A stretch of DNA of 11,504 bases from JAICSD01 sp035637115 (GCA_035637115.1 DASPXV010000072.1:1-11504); one strand, 5' to 3'; shown: positions 1-7,155, counted from the first letter of the stretch. Notes: generated by a model from the sequence alone, not told the origin. Program-made: numbers and translations.

Positions 1-33
1 TCTCTTGCCCGCGCTCCCGCGGGCCAGGGCTGA
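1..33 (+). CDS. Possible 3' end of an upstream gene cut by the window edge
   Basis: Frame 1 is open from the window edge to a TGA at 31-33 and would end in residues SLARAPAGQG. The stop lies 11 nt before the ATG of the DUF2182 gene, which is a spacing expected inside an operon. DUF2182 genes are often preceded by a DUF1326 gene, so that is one candidate, but ten residues cannot identify it. The frame of the DUF2182 gene is also open to the window edge, so this may not be a gene at all. Confidence 0.2.
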   Translation, partial: SLARAPAGQG

Positions 34-44
34 GCGGGGTCGTC

Positions 45-836
45 ATGGCTTCCGAGCGAGCTTCCCAGCAGGCGTTCTTTGGCGTCTCAGCGCTGCTCTT
101 CGCTGGCAGCGCGGCGGTCATGATCGTCTGGTACGCGTCCATGTCGGCGATGGGCGGGATGCCGATGCCCGGCGGCTGGACGATGTCGATGGCGTGGATG
201 CGGATGCCCGGACAGACGTGGCCCGGCGCCGCGGCGTCGTTCCTCGGCATGTGGGTCGTGATGATGGTGGCGATGATGCTGCCGTCCCTCGTCCCGATGC
301 TGTGGCGTTACCGCCAGGCCGTTGGCAGGACAGGCGCGACGCGCCTGGGTCGGCTGACCGCGCTCGTGGGCGTGGGTTACTTCTTCGTGTGGACCGTGAT
401 CGGAATGGCCGCGTTTCCGCTGGGCGTCGCGCTGGCGACCATCGAGATGCAGCAGCCGGCGCTGGCGCGCGCCGTTCCGATCGCGGTCGGCGGGGTCGTG
501 CTGATCGCCGGCGCGCTCCAGTTCACCGCGTGGAAGGCGCGTCACCTTGCCTGCTGCCGCGAGGCACCCGGGCGCGGCCGTACGTTGCCGTCCGACGCCG
601 GCACGGCCTGGCGACACGGCCTGCGCCTCGGCCTCCACTGCAGCTACTGCTGTTCCGGTCTGACGGCGATCCTCCTGGCCATCGGGGTCATGGACCTTCG
701 CGCGATGGCTGTCGTAGCGGCAGCCATCACCGTCGAACGTCTCGCACCGGCCGGTGAGCGCGTCGCGAGAGCCATCGGCGCCGTCGTCATCGGGGCAGAG
801 TTGTTTCTGATGGCGCGAGCAGCCGGCCTCGGATGA
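45..836 (+). CDS. DUF2182 family integral membrane protein, putative metal-binding
   Basis: The 263-residue product is a multi-pass inner-membrane protein. Hydrophobic segments lie near residues 10-31, 62-86, 105-130, 143-162, 200-222 and 240-258. Residues 32-60 form a Met/Gly/Trp-rich loop (repeated MPMP and MRMPG-like stretches), followed by the conserved-looking MWVVMMVAMMLPS block at 69-81. A paired cysteine motif lies at CC 170-171 and an HCSYCC motif at 198-203, just before a membrane segment. This layout matches DUF2182, a family of uncharacterised predicted metal-binding membrane proteins of about 260 residues. Clustered Met, His and Cys suggest soft-metal (copper-like) binding, which is inference. 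The ATG at 45 is preceded by a weak purine-rich GAGCGGGG. The frame stays open to the window edge, so an upstream start cannot be excluded. Transport or metal handling is likely, but no substrate can be named. Confidence 0.85.
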   Translation: MASERASQQAFFGVSALLFAGSAAVMIVWYASMSAMGGMPMPGGWTMSMAWMRMPGQTWPGAAASFLGMWVVMMVAMMLPSLVPMLWRYRQAVGRTGATRLGRLTALVGVGYFFVWTVIGMAAFPLGVALATIEMQQPALARAVPIAVGGVVLIAGALQFTAWKARHLACCREAPGRGRTLPSDAGTAWRHGLRLGLHCSYCCSGLTAILLAIGVMDLRAMAVVAAAITVERLAPAGERVARAIGAVVIGAELFLMARAAGLG

Positions 837-873
837 TAGTCGGCGCGCGCAGTTGCTTCATTTCTTCGTCGCG

Positions 874-981
874 TCACTTCCCCGACGTGAGCCACACGGT
901 CGGGACCAGGCGGCGCTCACCGCGCGGTGGCGGCAGCACGTCACCGTGAATGATGATGCTCTGGTCGAGAAGGCAGCCGCC
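874..981 (-). pseudogene. Possible C-terminal remnant of an unidentified gene
   Basis: On the minus strand a frame runs from a TGA at 984-982 to a TGA at 876-874. It encodes about 36 residues ending ...HGDVLPPPRGERRLVPTVWL plus a few more. The Pro/Arg/Val/Trp composition reads like a genuine protein C-terminus rather than a random frame. It has no start codon or upstream body: the DUF6178-like gene ends 36 nt upstream on the same strand. If real, it is the leftover 3' end of a gene whose front was lost. The family is not recognised. The rest of the 837-1016 interval shows nothing else convincing. Confidence 0.2.
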
Positions 982-1016
982 TCAAAGCATGCGTCAGGAA
1001 TCATCACGTCAGCCCT

Positions 1017-2663
1017 TCAGCGACCGAGGATGTCTAGAAACCGCGCCATGAATTCTCGGACCTTGCCAAGCTGGCTGCTCGAGGCGATGAACTCGAACTC
1101 CGTCGCACTGATCGCTCCGGTCCGACGCTCGAGGGTTGCTGTCAGTGCCGCGGGTATCACAGGACATTCATCCAGCAATCCAAGCACGCTGACCCAGACG
1201 GGCATGTCGAGCATTGCGATCACGTCGAGAGCATTGCGCGCGCGCCACGGCGTGCCTGCTTCACGTTGTTTCGTGAGTTCGATCCGAAGGGTGTCCAGCC
1301 CCTCCTGGATGTCCGCATCGCTGCATCGCAGGTTCGATAGCGCGAAGAGAAGTTGCTCGGCCACGAACATGCTGACGTTCTCATGGAGCACTGTCCATCC
1401 CACTTCGAATGCGGACACAAGGTCGTGATCCATCAGAAACGTGTCGGGCAACGCCGCGGGCCAATGCTCGAGACCCAGATTGCACACCCCGACGGCTGCA
1501 TCCGAGGCCTCCTGGGGAGTAAAGGATCGGGATTGAATCGAACAACCGGCCATGAGCGTATTGGCGAGGAACGCCAGCTCCTGGCTCCGCACCACGTACA
1601 TGGTGTCGTCGCTGTCGCGCACGTACTCCATCAACGGTTGAATACGCGCGAAATGTAGCGGTTGAGAGTGAGTGCCTTCGAGCAGCGCGCGCGGTCGCTG
1701 TGCCGCCAGACCCGCAAGGGCGAGCATATCAGCGAGGGCGTCGACGGCCCCGGGAACTCCCGCGAGTGTGGCTGGCGGCTCCAAGGCGCGCTGCGGCAGG
1801 TTCGCGATGGCGTCGTTCTCTGATCCGATCGTGTCTGTGACGGCCCGAAAATACGCAGCAACGATCGGATTGGCCGACGGTTCGCCATTCGACGGGCGGC
1901 GCCGCCGTCTCGCCATCAGGAGAAACGCTCGCGCGTCAGCGGGCGTGCTGTATCCCTGCCGCGAGCGCCGATGCTCACGGTCTAGTGCTACGTCATGGAG
2001 CAGCTGTTGCCGCACCGTGAGCAGGTCGTCGAGCCCGTCAACTTCTGGCGTGGAGTTGGACAACCGTCGACATGCACGCATCACCGCGTGAAAACGGTCG
2101 TGATGTCCGGCGTCGAGCGCGAGGAGAAGCGCGATGATCGCATCCCAGGCGTCAGTCCTGAGTCCACGCACGAGATAGCCGCCTACTTCGCACTCGGGAC
2201 CACGCCGGTGCGACGTCACATCGATGTCGGGTGGTTCACCATCGAGTGTCGTGGCGATCGCCGCCGGGTCGAAAACGCGTACAAACCGGGAGAGCCCGGC
2301 AACGACGAGGTGCTCGTCCATGGCTGCAACTATCAGCGCGGCCATGGTGCCGTCTGCGTCCACCAACAGTTCCAGCCATTCGCCGAAGCGCTCCACGTCG
2401 AAACGCTCGTCGTGGCCCGGTTGAGCGCTTCGCCACAAATCAAGGTCGAAGACAGACGCGAGCTGCGTTGGTGTCGCCGAGGCGACGATCTCTGCACAGA
2501 CATCCAGTCCGCAGCGCCGAATGAGCTGATGCAGCGTCTCTGGCGCGAGGTGAGGCACGACTCGCACGAGATGTGACGCATCCACGGCAGCGGCGCCCGC
2601 CGGTCTGGACGCGCGCCGGGGCTTGCGAGTCCGGCGCTGACCGCGAGCGATGCGTTTTGGCAT
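1017..2663 (-). CDS. Large soluble protein of unknown function, resembling DUF6178
   Basis: The 548-residue product has no signal peptide or membrane segment. It starts with a very basic tail (residues 2-22, Arg/Lys-rich) and continues as a helical, Leu/Ala/Asp-rich protein. Near residues 33-75 it has a helical repeat-like block, HLAPETLHQLIRRCGLDVCA, then ATPTQLASVFDLDLW and, a little later, a FDVERFGEWLELL segment. The pattern of an Asp-Leu-Asp-Leu-Trp helix followed by RFxEWLexL is what I recall of DUF6178, a family of about 500 residues in Acidobacteriota and deltaproteobacterial lineages with no known function. The assignment is from memory of the family and is tentative. The ATG at 2663 has no clear Shine-Dalgarno sequence. 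The gene is monocistronic in appearance, flanked on both sides by degraded DNA, so context gives no functional hint. Frame integrity over 1.6 kb argues that it is a real gene. Confidence 0.75.
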   Translation of the reverse strand: MPKRIARGQRRTRKPRRASRPAGAAAVDASHLVRVVPHLAPETLHQLIRRCGLDVCAEIVASATPTQLASVFDLDLWRSAQPGHDERFDVERFGEWLELLVDADGTMAALIVAAMDEHLVVAGLSRFVRVFDPAAIATTLDGEPPDIDVTSHRRGPECEVGGYLVRGLRTDAWDAIIALLLALDAGHHDRFHAVMRACRRLSNSTPEVDGLDDLLTVRQQLLHDVALDREHRRSRQGYSTPADARAFLLMARRRRRPSNGEPSANPIVAAYFRAVTDTIGSENDAIANLPQRALEPPATLAGVPGAVDALADMLALAGLAAQRPRALLEGTHSQPLHFARIQPLMEYVRDSDDTMYVVRSQELAFLANTLMAGCSIQSRSFTPQEASDAAVGVCNLGLEHWPAALPDTFLMDHDLVSAFEVGWTVLHENVSMFVAEQLLFALSNLRCSDADIQEGLDTLRIELTKQREAGTPWRARNALDVIAMLDMPVWVSVLGLLDECPVIPAALTATLERRTGAISATEFEFIASSSQLGKVREFMARFLDILGR

Positions 2664-2969
2664 GGCTGGGGATGATAGGGCTCTCGCGGGTCAAGAAACA
2701 GTCTTGAACTGTGAGAGCCTTCGACGTACATTTAGAGTGGGAAGGGAATCGCTTCCCCCTTTCCGTCCCTAACATCCAGCCACACAAATTCATATTTGGA
2801 ATCAGGGTTTGTACGAAGCCCTGATTCACTGTGCGCCCTTCTTCGAAGATGGACCGCGATGAGACTGCCGGTGCCGAATGGCATCACGAACTCGTCACAG
2901 AGTGCCTCGCCGCCCACCGTCGCGGCGAGACAACCTCGCGAGGCTGGTCCGAGGTGCGAGAAGAGTCAC
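2664..2969. other. Intergenic stretch with no convincing gene
   Basis: This AT-richer interval separates the DUF6178-like gene from the TerC remnant. A 61-codon minus-strand frame covers 2732-2917 and ends ...YEFVWLDVRDGKGEAIPFPL. It starts only at a GTG, has no visible ribosome binding site, and is not recognised. It may be a decayed gene end. The interval holds one strong hairpin (2799-2827, listed separately) and a small GGGAAG/CTTCCC inverted repeat near 2740-2757. No promoter could be assigned with confidence. Confidence 0.4.
2799..2827. repeat. Perfect 9-bp inverted repeat (hairpin)
   Basis: GAATCAGGG at 2799-2807 is matched by CCCTGATTC at 2819-2827. The stem can extend inward through one G-T and two A-T pairs, leaving a loop of about five bases. 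No T-run follows on either side, so it is not a standard intrinsic terminator. It lies in degraded intergenic DNA and could be a leftover terminal repeat of a mobile element or a structure of a decayed transcript. Confidence 0.45.
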
Positions 2970-3248
2970 TTACTCGGTTACGGACAGATCTTCGAAGCAG
3001 CGCTCCGATACGAACGAGAACAACACGGTCTGGGCTTTCGATTCGGGGCTGATCTCGATTCGGCCGCTCGCGAGAAACCGTCTCACCAGGGCACCTGCAA
3101 TGCCAAACTGAAGCACTCGACGCTGATACGTGCCGGGAATGTGCAGCTCGGAGAAGATGATGACGAACACGAAGATGTTGTCGACCGACAACGATTTCGC
3201 GAGAAAATACGCCGCATAACCCAGAGGACGTTCTTCCCAAACATGGTG
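2970..3248 (-). pseudogene. TerC/Alx family membrane protein fragment, truncated at both ends
   Basis: On the minus strand, codons from about 3239 to 3078 encode ERPLGYAAYFLAKSLSVDN, then IFVFVIIFSELHIPGTYQRR and VLQFGIAGALVRR. This is the diagnostic TerC core: the (E)KSLSVDN motif with the acidic residue of the putative metal site, the FVFxxIFS helix, and the YQxRVLxxGIxGALV block. TerC proteins are about 300-residue inner-membrane proteins linked to tellurite resistance, metal export and pH response. Here only some 55 residues are recognisable. A TAA stop lies in frame just upstream (3251-3249). Downstream of 3078 the sequence leaves the family (an FLASGRIEIS-type stretch) and stops at 2970. 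The 5' side runs into the start of the MFS gene on the other strand. It is a non-functional remnant. Confidence 0.75.
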
Positions 3249-3283
3249 TTATCAACAACAAGTATGCCGCCGATCGTTTACCG

Positions 3284-4801
3284 GTGATGCCGCTTCGCAG
3301 CCGGTGGACGCTCGTAGCGACCATCCTCGGATCGAGCCTGACTTTCATCGATGCGACGGTCGTCAATGTCGCGCTGCCCGCGCTTCAGGCTGAGCTCCGG
3401 GCGACGATCACCGACGTGCAGTGGGTGATCGAGGCTTATGCGCTGTTCCTGGGCGCGTTGATCCTGGTGGGTGGATCGCTCGGCGATCAATTCGGCCGCA
3501 AGCGCGTGTTCCTTCTGGGCGTGGTCCTGTTCACCGTTGCGTCCATCGCATGTGGCATCGCGATGTCACCCGGGATGCTCATCGTCGGCCGCGCTGCTCA
3601 GGGTGTCGGCGCCGCCTTCCTTGTTCCCGGCAGCCTGGCGATCATCAGTGCCACGTTCAACGATGCCGAACGCGGCCGCGCCATTGGCACGTGGTCAGGA
3701 TTCAGCGCGATCACAACGGCGATTGGTCCCGTGACGGGCGGTTGGCTCGTCGAACACGTCAGCTGGCGCGCCGTGTTCTTTCTGAACGTCCCCCTTGCCG
3801 TCATGGTGCTCGTCCTTTCGCTGCGATTCATGAATGAGAGCCGTGACCCGTCTCGAAACTCCCGGATTGACTGGGCTGGCGCGGCGCTCGCCGTCCTCGG
3901 CCTGGGCGGTACGGTGTTTGGACTTCTCGAATGGCCGCCGCTCGGCGCCAGGCATCCCATCGTACTAGCGGGGTTCGCGATCGGCGTGCTCTCGCTCGTG
4001 CTGCTCGTCGCGGTGGAGCGTCGCGTGCCGAGTCCGATGTTGCCACTTGCACTCTTCCGATCACGACCCTTTACGTTCGCCAACCTTCTCACGCTGCTCC
4101 TGTACGCAGCGCTGAGCGTCGTCTTGTTCCTCGCGCCACTCAACCTGATACAGGTCCAGCACTACAGCGCGACTGCGGCTGGGGCGGCGCTGCTTCCATT
4201 GCCGCTGATCATGTTTGCACTCTCACGGTGGTCGGGCGGCTTGATCGCCCGTGTCGGAAGCCGGCTGCCCCTGACCGTGGGACCGGCGATCTCCGCGATC
4301 GGTCTGGGGCTGTACGCGCGGCCGGGAATCGGCGGCACGTACTGGACGACGTTCTTTCCGGCCATCGTAGTGCTGGGGCTGGGCATGGCGGTCACCGTCG
4401 CACCGCTCACGACGACGGTGATGGGCGCGGTCGATCCACGACATGCCGGCGTGGCGTCCGGTATCAACAACGCGGTGTCGAGGGTGGCGGGTCTCCTTGC
4501 GATCGCGATCTTCGGCGTCCTGCTCGGCCGAGCCTTCGACGCGCGCGTGCGGCCCCGTCTCGATGGCCTGGCTCTTTCGTCACCTGCGAGAGAGCGGATC
4601 GATCGTGAGCTGCGCAAAATCGCTGGTGCCGACATGACGCAAGTGCTCTCAATCGCGCCGTCGGAGCAGCGCGTTGTGCGCTCCATCGTCGACGAGGGGT
4701 TCGTGTTCGCGTTCCGCCTGGTGATGATCGGCGCGGCGGGCATGGCGCTGGCCGCTGCCGGTTTCGGGAACGCGATTCGGCAGCACGATGTCGAGCGCTA
4801 G
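3284..4801 (+). CDS. MFS transporter, DHA2 (EmrB/QacA-type) drug exporter
   Basis: The 505-residue product is an inner-membrane proton-coupled exporter with about 14 hydrophobic helices, the size and layout of the DHA2 family. Visible signatures are motif D1 IDATVVNVALP (residues 22-32), motif A GGSLGDQFGRKR after helix 2 (63-74), the motif B region GRAAQGVGAAFLVPGS (102-117), and the antiporter motif C with GPVTGG (148-153) leading into SWRAVFFLNVP (160-170). The substrate cannot be read from sequence; hydrophobic drugs or dyes are typical. The start is either the GTG at 3284 or the adjacent ATG at 3287. Neither has a clear Shine-Dalgarno sequence. The promoter region, if any, lies in the opposite-strand TerC remnant. 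There is no membrane-fusion partner or TetR/MarR regulator nearby, unlike many emrAB loci, so it appears to stand alone. Confidence 0.92.
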   Translation: MMPLRSRWTLVATILGSSLTFIDATVVNVALPALQAELRATITDVQWVIEAYALFLGALILVGGSLGDQFGRKRVFLLGVVLFTVASIACGIAMSPGMLIVGRAAQGVGAAFLVPGSLAIISATFNDAERGRAIGTWSGFSAITTAIGPVTGGWLVEHVSWRAVFFLNVPLAVMVLVLSLRFMNESRDPSRNSRIDWAGAALAVLGLGGTVFGLLEWPPLGARHPIVLAGFAIGVLSLVLLVAVERRVPSPMLPLALFRSRPFTFANLLTLLLYAALSVVLFLAPLNLIQVQHYSATAAGAALLPLPLIMFALSRWSGGLIARVGSRLPLTVGPAISAIGLGLYARPGIGGTYWTTFFPAIVVLGLGMAVTVAPLTTTVMGAVDPRHAGVASGINNAVSRVAGLLAIAIFGVLLGRAFDARVRPRLDGLALSSPARERIDRELRKIAGADMTQVLSIAPSEQRVVRSIVDEGFVFAFRLVMIGAAGMALAAAGFGNAIRQHDVER

Positions 4802-4827
4802 CGAGGTGCAAAGTACACTTCAGGCCG

Positions 4828-5022
4828 ATGGCTTCTCTTGATCCCGTATTGCTCTCTGACGCACGGATTCTTGCTGCCTACCTGATCTTTTTCGGCAGCT
4901 ATGTCGTCTTTGCGCTGGGCAAGTTCCCGTGGATGAGAATCGACCGTCCGGGCGCGGCAATCATCGGCGCGGTACTGATGGTCGCATTCCGGATCGTCGG
5001 CGCGTGCGAGGCACATTGCTGA
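4828..5022 (+). pseudogene. N-terminal fragment of an ArsB/SLC13-type anion permease
   Basis: The 64-codon frame starts with an ATG shortly after the MFS stop. It encodes a first membrane helix (AAYLIFFGSYVVFALG) followed by KFPWMRIDRPGAAIIGAVLM. The pattern of a helix, a short G-x-(F/L)-P-x-x-(R/K)-(I/L)-D-R-x-G-A-A stretch and a second helix is the typical N-terminus of the ArsB/NhaD/CitM ion-transporter superfamily, whose members have about 400 residues or more. After the residues MVAF (about 4990) the similarity stops and the frame ends at 5022. The downstream DNA belongs to an unrelated alpha/beta hydrolase remnant. A short peptide could still be translated, but it is most likely a deletion product. 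Confidence 0.6.
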
Positions 5023-5195
5023 CAAGGTTGCAGAGCAGCGTCGTCCACATGGTTGGCAGTTCGTCCGGCGGCCATGTCATGTTGGCTCTTGCTCTGGAAC
5101 ATCCCGAAATAGTGAAGACCTTCACCTGGGTCAGCGGTGGGGAGTTCAATGCCGATCTCGTCCAGTTCATCGAGTTCTCGAACCGGCGCCTTTGA
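5016..5195 (+). pseudogene. Alpha/beta hydrolase fragment with nucleophile elbow
   Basis: In this frame the sequence reads VVHMVGSSSGGHVMLALALE, followed by HPEIVKTFTWVSGG and a stop at 5193-5195. A short strand, the GxSxG nucleophile elbow (GSSSG), a small-residue helix, then HPE-V-(K/R) and a second strand form the classic central part of alpha/beta hydrolases. About 60 residues remain of the usual 250-300. There is no start, no lid, and no catalytic Asp or His. The preceding sequence belongs to the permease fragment. The last 29 nt overlap the 3' end of the outer-membrane protein gene on the other strand. It is a decayed remnant. Confidence 0.6.
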
Positions 5196-5958
5196 GGCGT
5201 TCGGATTCGGGAGCAGGATGAGCCGCACGAAACCGTACCGTCATGCCAGCCACGAAATGATGTGTCGTGAGAGGCGTGACTGCCGTGCCCCCAGACACCG
5301 TGACGTTCTGGATGCTGCGAGTGAGCTTGTATTCGCCGAGCAGCGACAGGCGGCGCGTCAGGCGCATCTCCAACCCGGCCGCAGCCTGTACACTGAGCGA
5401 GCCCCATTCGTAGCCCTCGACGTACCGACCGGCAATCGTACTCTCCGGGTGCGGGATCGATGCGCCTGCGCCGAGTCTGGCGGTCACGGTCCATCGCGCG
5501 TCGCCTGTCCTATCGACGCCCGCCTGTCGACGCGCGACGGCGTTTACCAACAGCAGATTTACGCCGTGCGAGATCGAAAAGCGTTCGACCACGTCCGATA
5601 GCCGGACGAATCCGTTAACCGGATCGCCGCGCAACGTGCCGGTGATGTGCGTGTCGCGCGTCGTGTCAGCGGCCACCTTCAGGTGGATGAACTCTCCCTC
5701 GATGCCGAGCCACCCCGATCGCGGAAAACAGCCGACACGGTACCCGTAGTAGAGGGGCGCCGTCATCGAGTCGGAGCGATAGCGAACTGGTGACAGCGAG
5801 ACATCCGTGGAGTCGGCCGGCTGCGTAAGAGCGAGAGACGCCGCCCGCGTGTGAGCACTGCCGAGAAATCCGCCAATCGTCCAGTCGGCGAACGCGGGCG
5901 ATATAACGGTCAGACTTAGAAGAACGGCCGTCCCGCCTGATCGAAGGGCGTTCCGCAT
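5167..5958 (-). CDS. Outer-membrane beta-barrel protein, unknown function
   Basis: Starting at the ATG at 5958 the product has 263 residues. It begins with a signal peptide (MRNALRS n-region, hydrophobic core 10-20, likely cleavage after PAFA at residue 24). An in-frame start 33 nt earlier (5991) would bury the signal peptide and overlap the ATPase gene, so 5958 is preferred. The mature part alternates polar and hydrophobic residues with Tyr, Trp, Gly and Arg, for example YYGYRVGCFPRSGWLGIEGE and RLSLLGEYKLTRS, as in small 8-10 strand OmpW/OmpX-like barrels. The likely last strand is THHFVAGMTVRF, ending in Phe. A tail of 20 Arg/Pro-rich residues follows, which is odd because barrels normally end at this Phe. 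The start codon lies 4 nt after the ATPase stop, so the two are probably co-transcribed. The ligand or role is unknown. Confidence 0.75.
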   Translation of the reverse strand: MRNALRSGGTAVLLSLTVISPAFADWTIGGFLGSAHTRAASLALTQPADSTDVSLSPVRYRSDSMTAPLYYGYRVGCFPRSGWLGIEGEFIHLKVAADTTRDTHITGTLRGDPVNGFVRLSDVVERFSISHGVNLLLVNAVARRQAGVDRTGDARWTVTARLGAGASIPHPESTIAGRYVEGYEWGSLSVQAAAGLEMRLTRRLSLLGEYKLTRSIQNVTVSGGTAVTPLTTHHFVAGMTVRFRAAHPAPESERLKGAGSRTR

Positions 5959-5962
5959 TGTC

Positions 5963-7114
5963 CTAGAAGGTCCGCCGCGCCATCCATTCACGATAGAGCG
6001 AATCGTTGACGAAATAGCGGCCCTGGTCCTTCATCACGATGTCCTGGCCCACCAGCGCCGCGAGCGCTGACTGCACGCTCGACGCGCCCGGGAGACGATG
6101 GCGCAGGCGAACACCGGCTGACAGCAACTCCCGACCGTTCTCGAGGACGATCGCGCGCAGCACCGCGCGCTGCGCGAGCGTCAGCCGCTGCCACGACTCC
6201 TCGAATACGGTGTGCTGTTCATCGAGCAGCCGGCCCAGCGTGAGATGCAGATCCTCGAGGCCCGCGCTCTTCCGTCCGGCGGCCCGCACGTCGTCCCACG
6301 TCTCGTGCGCCAGGCGCTGCACGTCGTAGGGCACGTTCTCCGCGAGCTCGACGATCGCGCCTCCGAGTCCATCCTGCGTGCGGATTCCGCTGGCGGCAAA
6401 TCGGCGCTCGATGAACTCCGCGAACACCTGTTCGTCGATCTTGCCGAGACGGACCACGGGCCCCGCCTTGTAGAACGGCCGCCGGGGCGTGAGCATCCGT
6501 TCCATCAGCGACGGTTCCGATCCCGCAAAGACATAACCAACGGAGCGCTGTTCCTGCACGGCGGCGCGAAGCGCGTGCTCGACATTGGCGCCGTCAAAGG
6601 CGGCGATCGTCTGGAACTCGTCGAGCGCGATGGCCATGCGCTGTCGGCGCGCCGCCGCGATCCGGGCCGGGAGGGTAAAAACTTCCGCGGCAAGCCTAGC
6701 CGTGTCGCGTACGGAGCGGACGGCGGGAAACGCGATGGAGAATCGCGCCTGTCCGCCCGGCTGCGCGTCGAATCGCAGTTCCGGGCGGACGGTTGTCAGC
6801 AGCTCGGCCGTCCACCGCCGCAGCCCGTGCGCGGGCGTGTCGGCGGTCAGCAGCGCTCGAGCATAGGCCTCGAGGAACCCCACATAGGAGCTGGACGCGG
6901 CCACCGTCACTTCGACCGTGAGGATCCGCTGCACGGCAAGTCCCTTCATGACGTCACGGATCAGCGACGACTTGCCGTACCGGCGTGGGGAAATCAGGAA
7001 CACCTTCTGCCCCTCACCGAGGTCGCGCGCGAGCCGCTGCCGCTCGTGCTGGCGATCGGCGAAGGCGGCCGCAGTCACCACTTCGCCGTAGACGAACGGA
7101 TTGGCTGCCGCCAT
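5963..7114 (-). CDS. AAA ATPase of the archaeal-type ATPase (PF01637-like) family
   Basis: The 383-residue cytoplasmic protein starts with NPFVYG, the usual N-terminus of this family. It has a Walker A of the variant form SPRRYGKSS (42-50), with Ser at the first Gly position and an Arg-Arg pair typical of these ATPases. Walker B is MAIALDEFQ (160-168) with the catalytic-type DE pair. A sensor-like FAGSEPSLM follows at 196-204, then ERMLTPRRPFYK. After about residue 290 a helical region with RLTLAQRAVLRAIV looks like a winged helix. Family members are STAND-like P-loop switches of mostly unknown function. The gene lies 41 nt after the PspA stop and has its own promoter-operator region. Its stop is 4 nt before the barrel gene. 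An ATP-driven or signalling function in membrane stress is an inference from context. PspF, the classical Psp-linked ATPase, is a different family. Confidence 0.88.
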   Translation of the reverse strand: MAAANPFVYGEVVTAAAFADRQHERQRLARDLGEGQKVFLISPRRYGKSSLIRDVMKGLAVQRILTVEVTVAASSSYVGFLEAYARALLTADTPAHGLRRWTAELLTTVRPELRFDAQPGGQARFSIAFPAVRSVRDTARLAAEVFTLPARIAAARRQRMAIALDEFQTIAAFDGANVEHALRAAVQEQRSVGYVFAGSEPSLMERMLTPRRPFYKAGPVVRLGKIDEQVFAEFIERRFAASGIRTQDGLGGAIVELAENVPYDVQRLAHETWDDVRAAGRKSAGLEDLHLTLGRLLDEQHTVFEESWQRLTLAQRAVLRAIVLENGRELLSAGVRLRHRLPGASSVQSALAALVGQDIVMKDQGRYFVNDSLYREWMARRTF

Positions 7115-7120
7115 TACGTC

Positions 7121-7148
7121 ATAATACGTAATGATTACGTAAAATCAA
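7121..7148 (-). promoter_or_regulatory. Promoter of the ATPase gene
   Basis: On the minus strand TTGATT (7148-7143) and TATTAT (7126-7121) are separated by 16 bp. Only 6 nt lie between the -10 box and the ATG at 7114, so the predicted transcript starts at or next to the start codon. No Shine-Dalgarno sequence fits in this space, which supports leaderless or near-leaderless translation. The -35 box begins just after the PspA stop codon. Confidence 0.55.
7125..7141. promoter_or_regulatory. Palindromic operator in the ATPase promoter
   Basis: TACGTAAT (7125-7132) and ATTACGTA (7134-7141) form a perfect inverted repeat around a single G. The palindrome fills the spacer and touches the -10 box of the promoter, a position where a dimeric repressor would block RNA polymerase. 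GTAATGATTA occurs at 7128-7137 and again at 7149-7158, a direct repeat with a 21-bp period, about two helical turns. The second copy overlaps the PspA stop codon. Confidence 0.55.
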
Positions 7149-7155
7149 GTAATGA

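Noticed and set aside
5..757. 250-codon plus-strand frame overlapping the DUF2182 gene
   Set aside because: Arg/Asp/Gly-rich shifted-frame translation without family features. The overlapping frame gives a proper membrane protein.
853..2576. Several plus-strand frames of 100-190 codons opposite the DUF6178-like gene
   Set aside because: They break into short overlapping pieces in different frames, while the minus strand has a single continuous 548-codon frame with a helical protein composition.
3177..3192. Palindrome GTTGTCGACCGACAAC as a possible operator
   Set aside because: It is produced by the codons for the conserved LSVDN motif of the TerC remnant, so coding origin explains it.
2796..3287. 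163-codon plus-strand frame opposite the TerC remnant
   Set aside because: The opposite strand carries recognisable TerC motifs and this frame has none. It ends at the MFS start region by chance.
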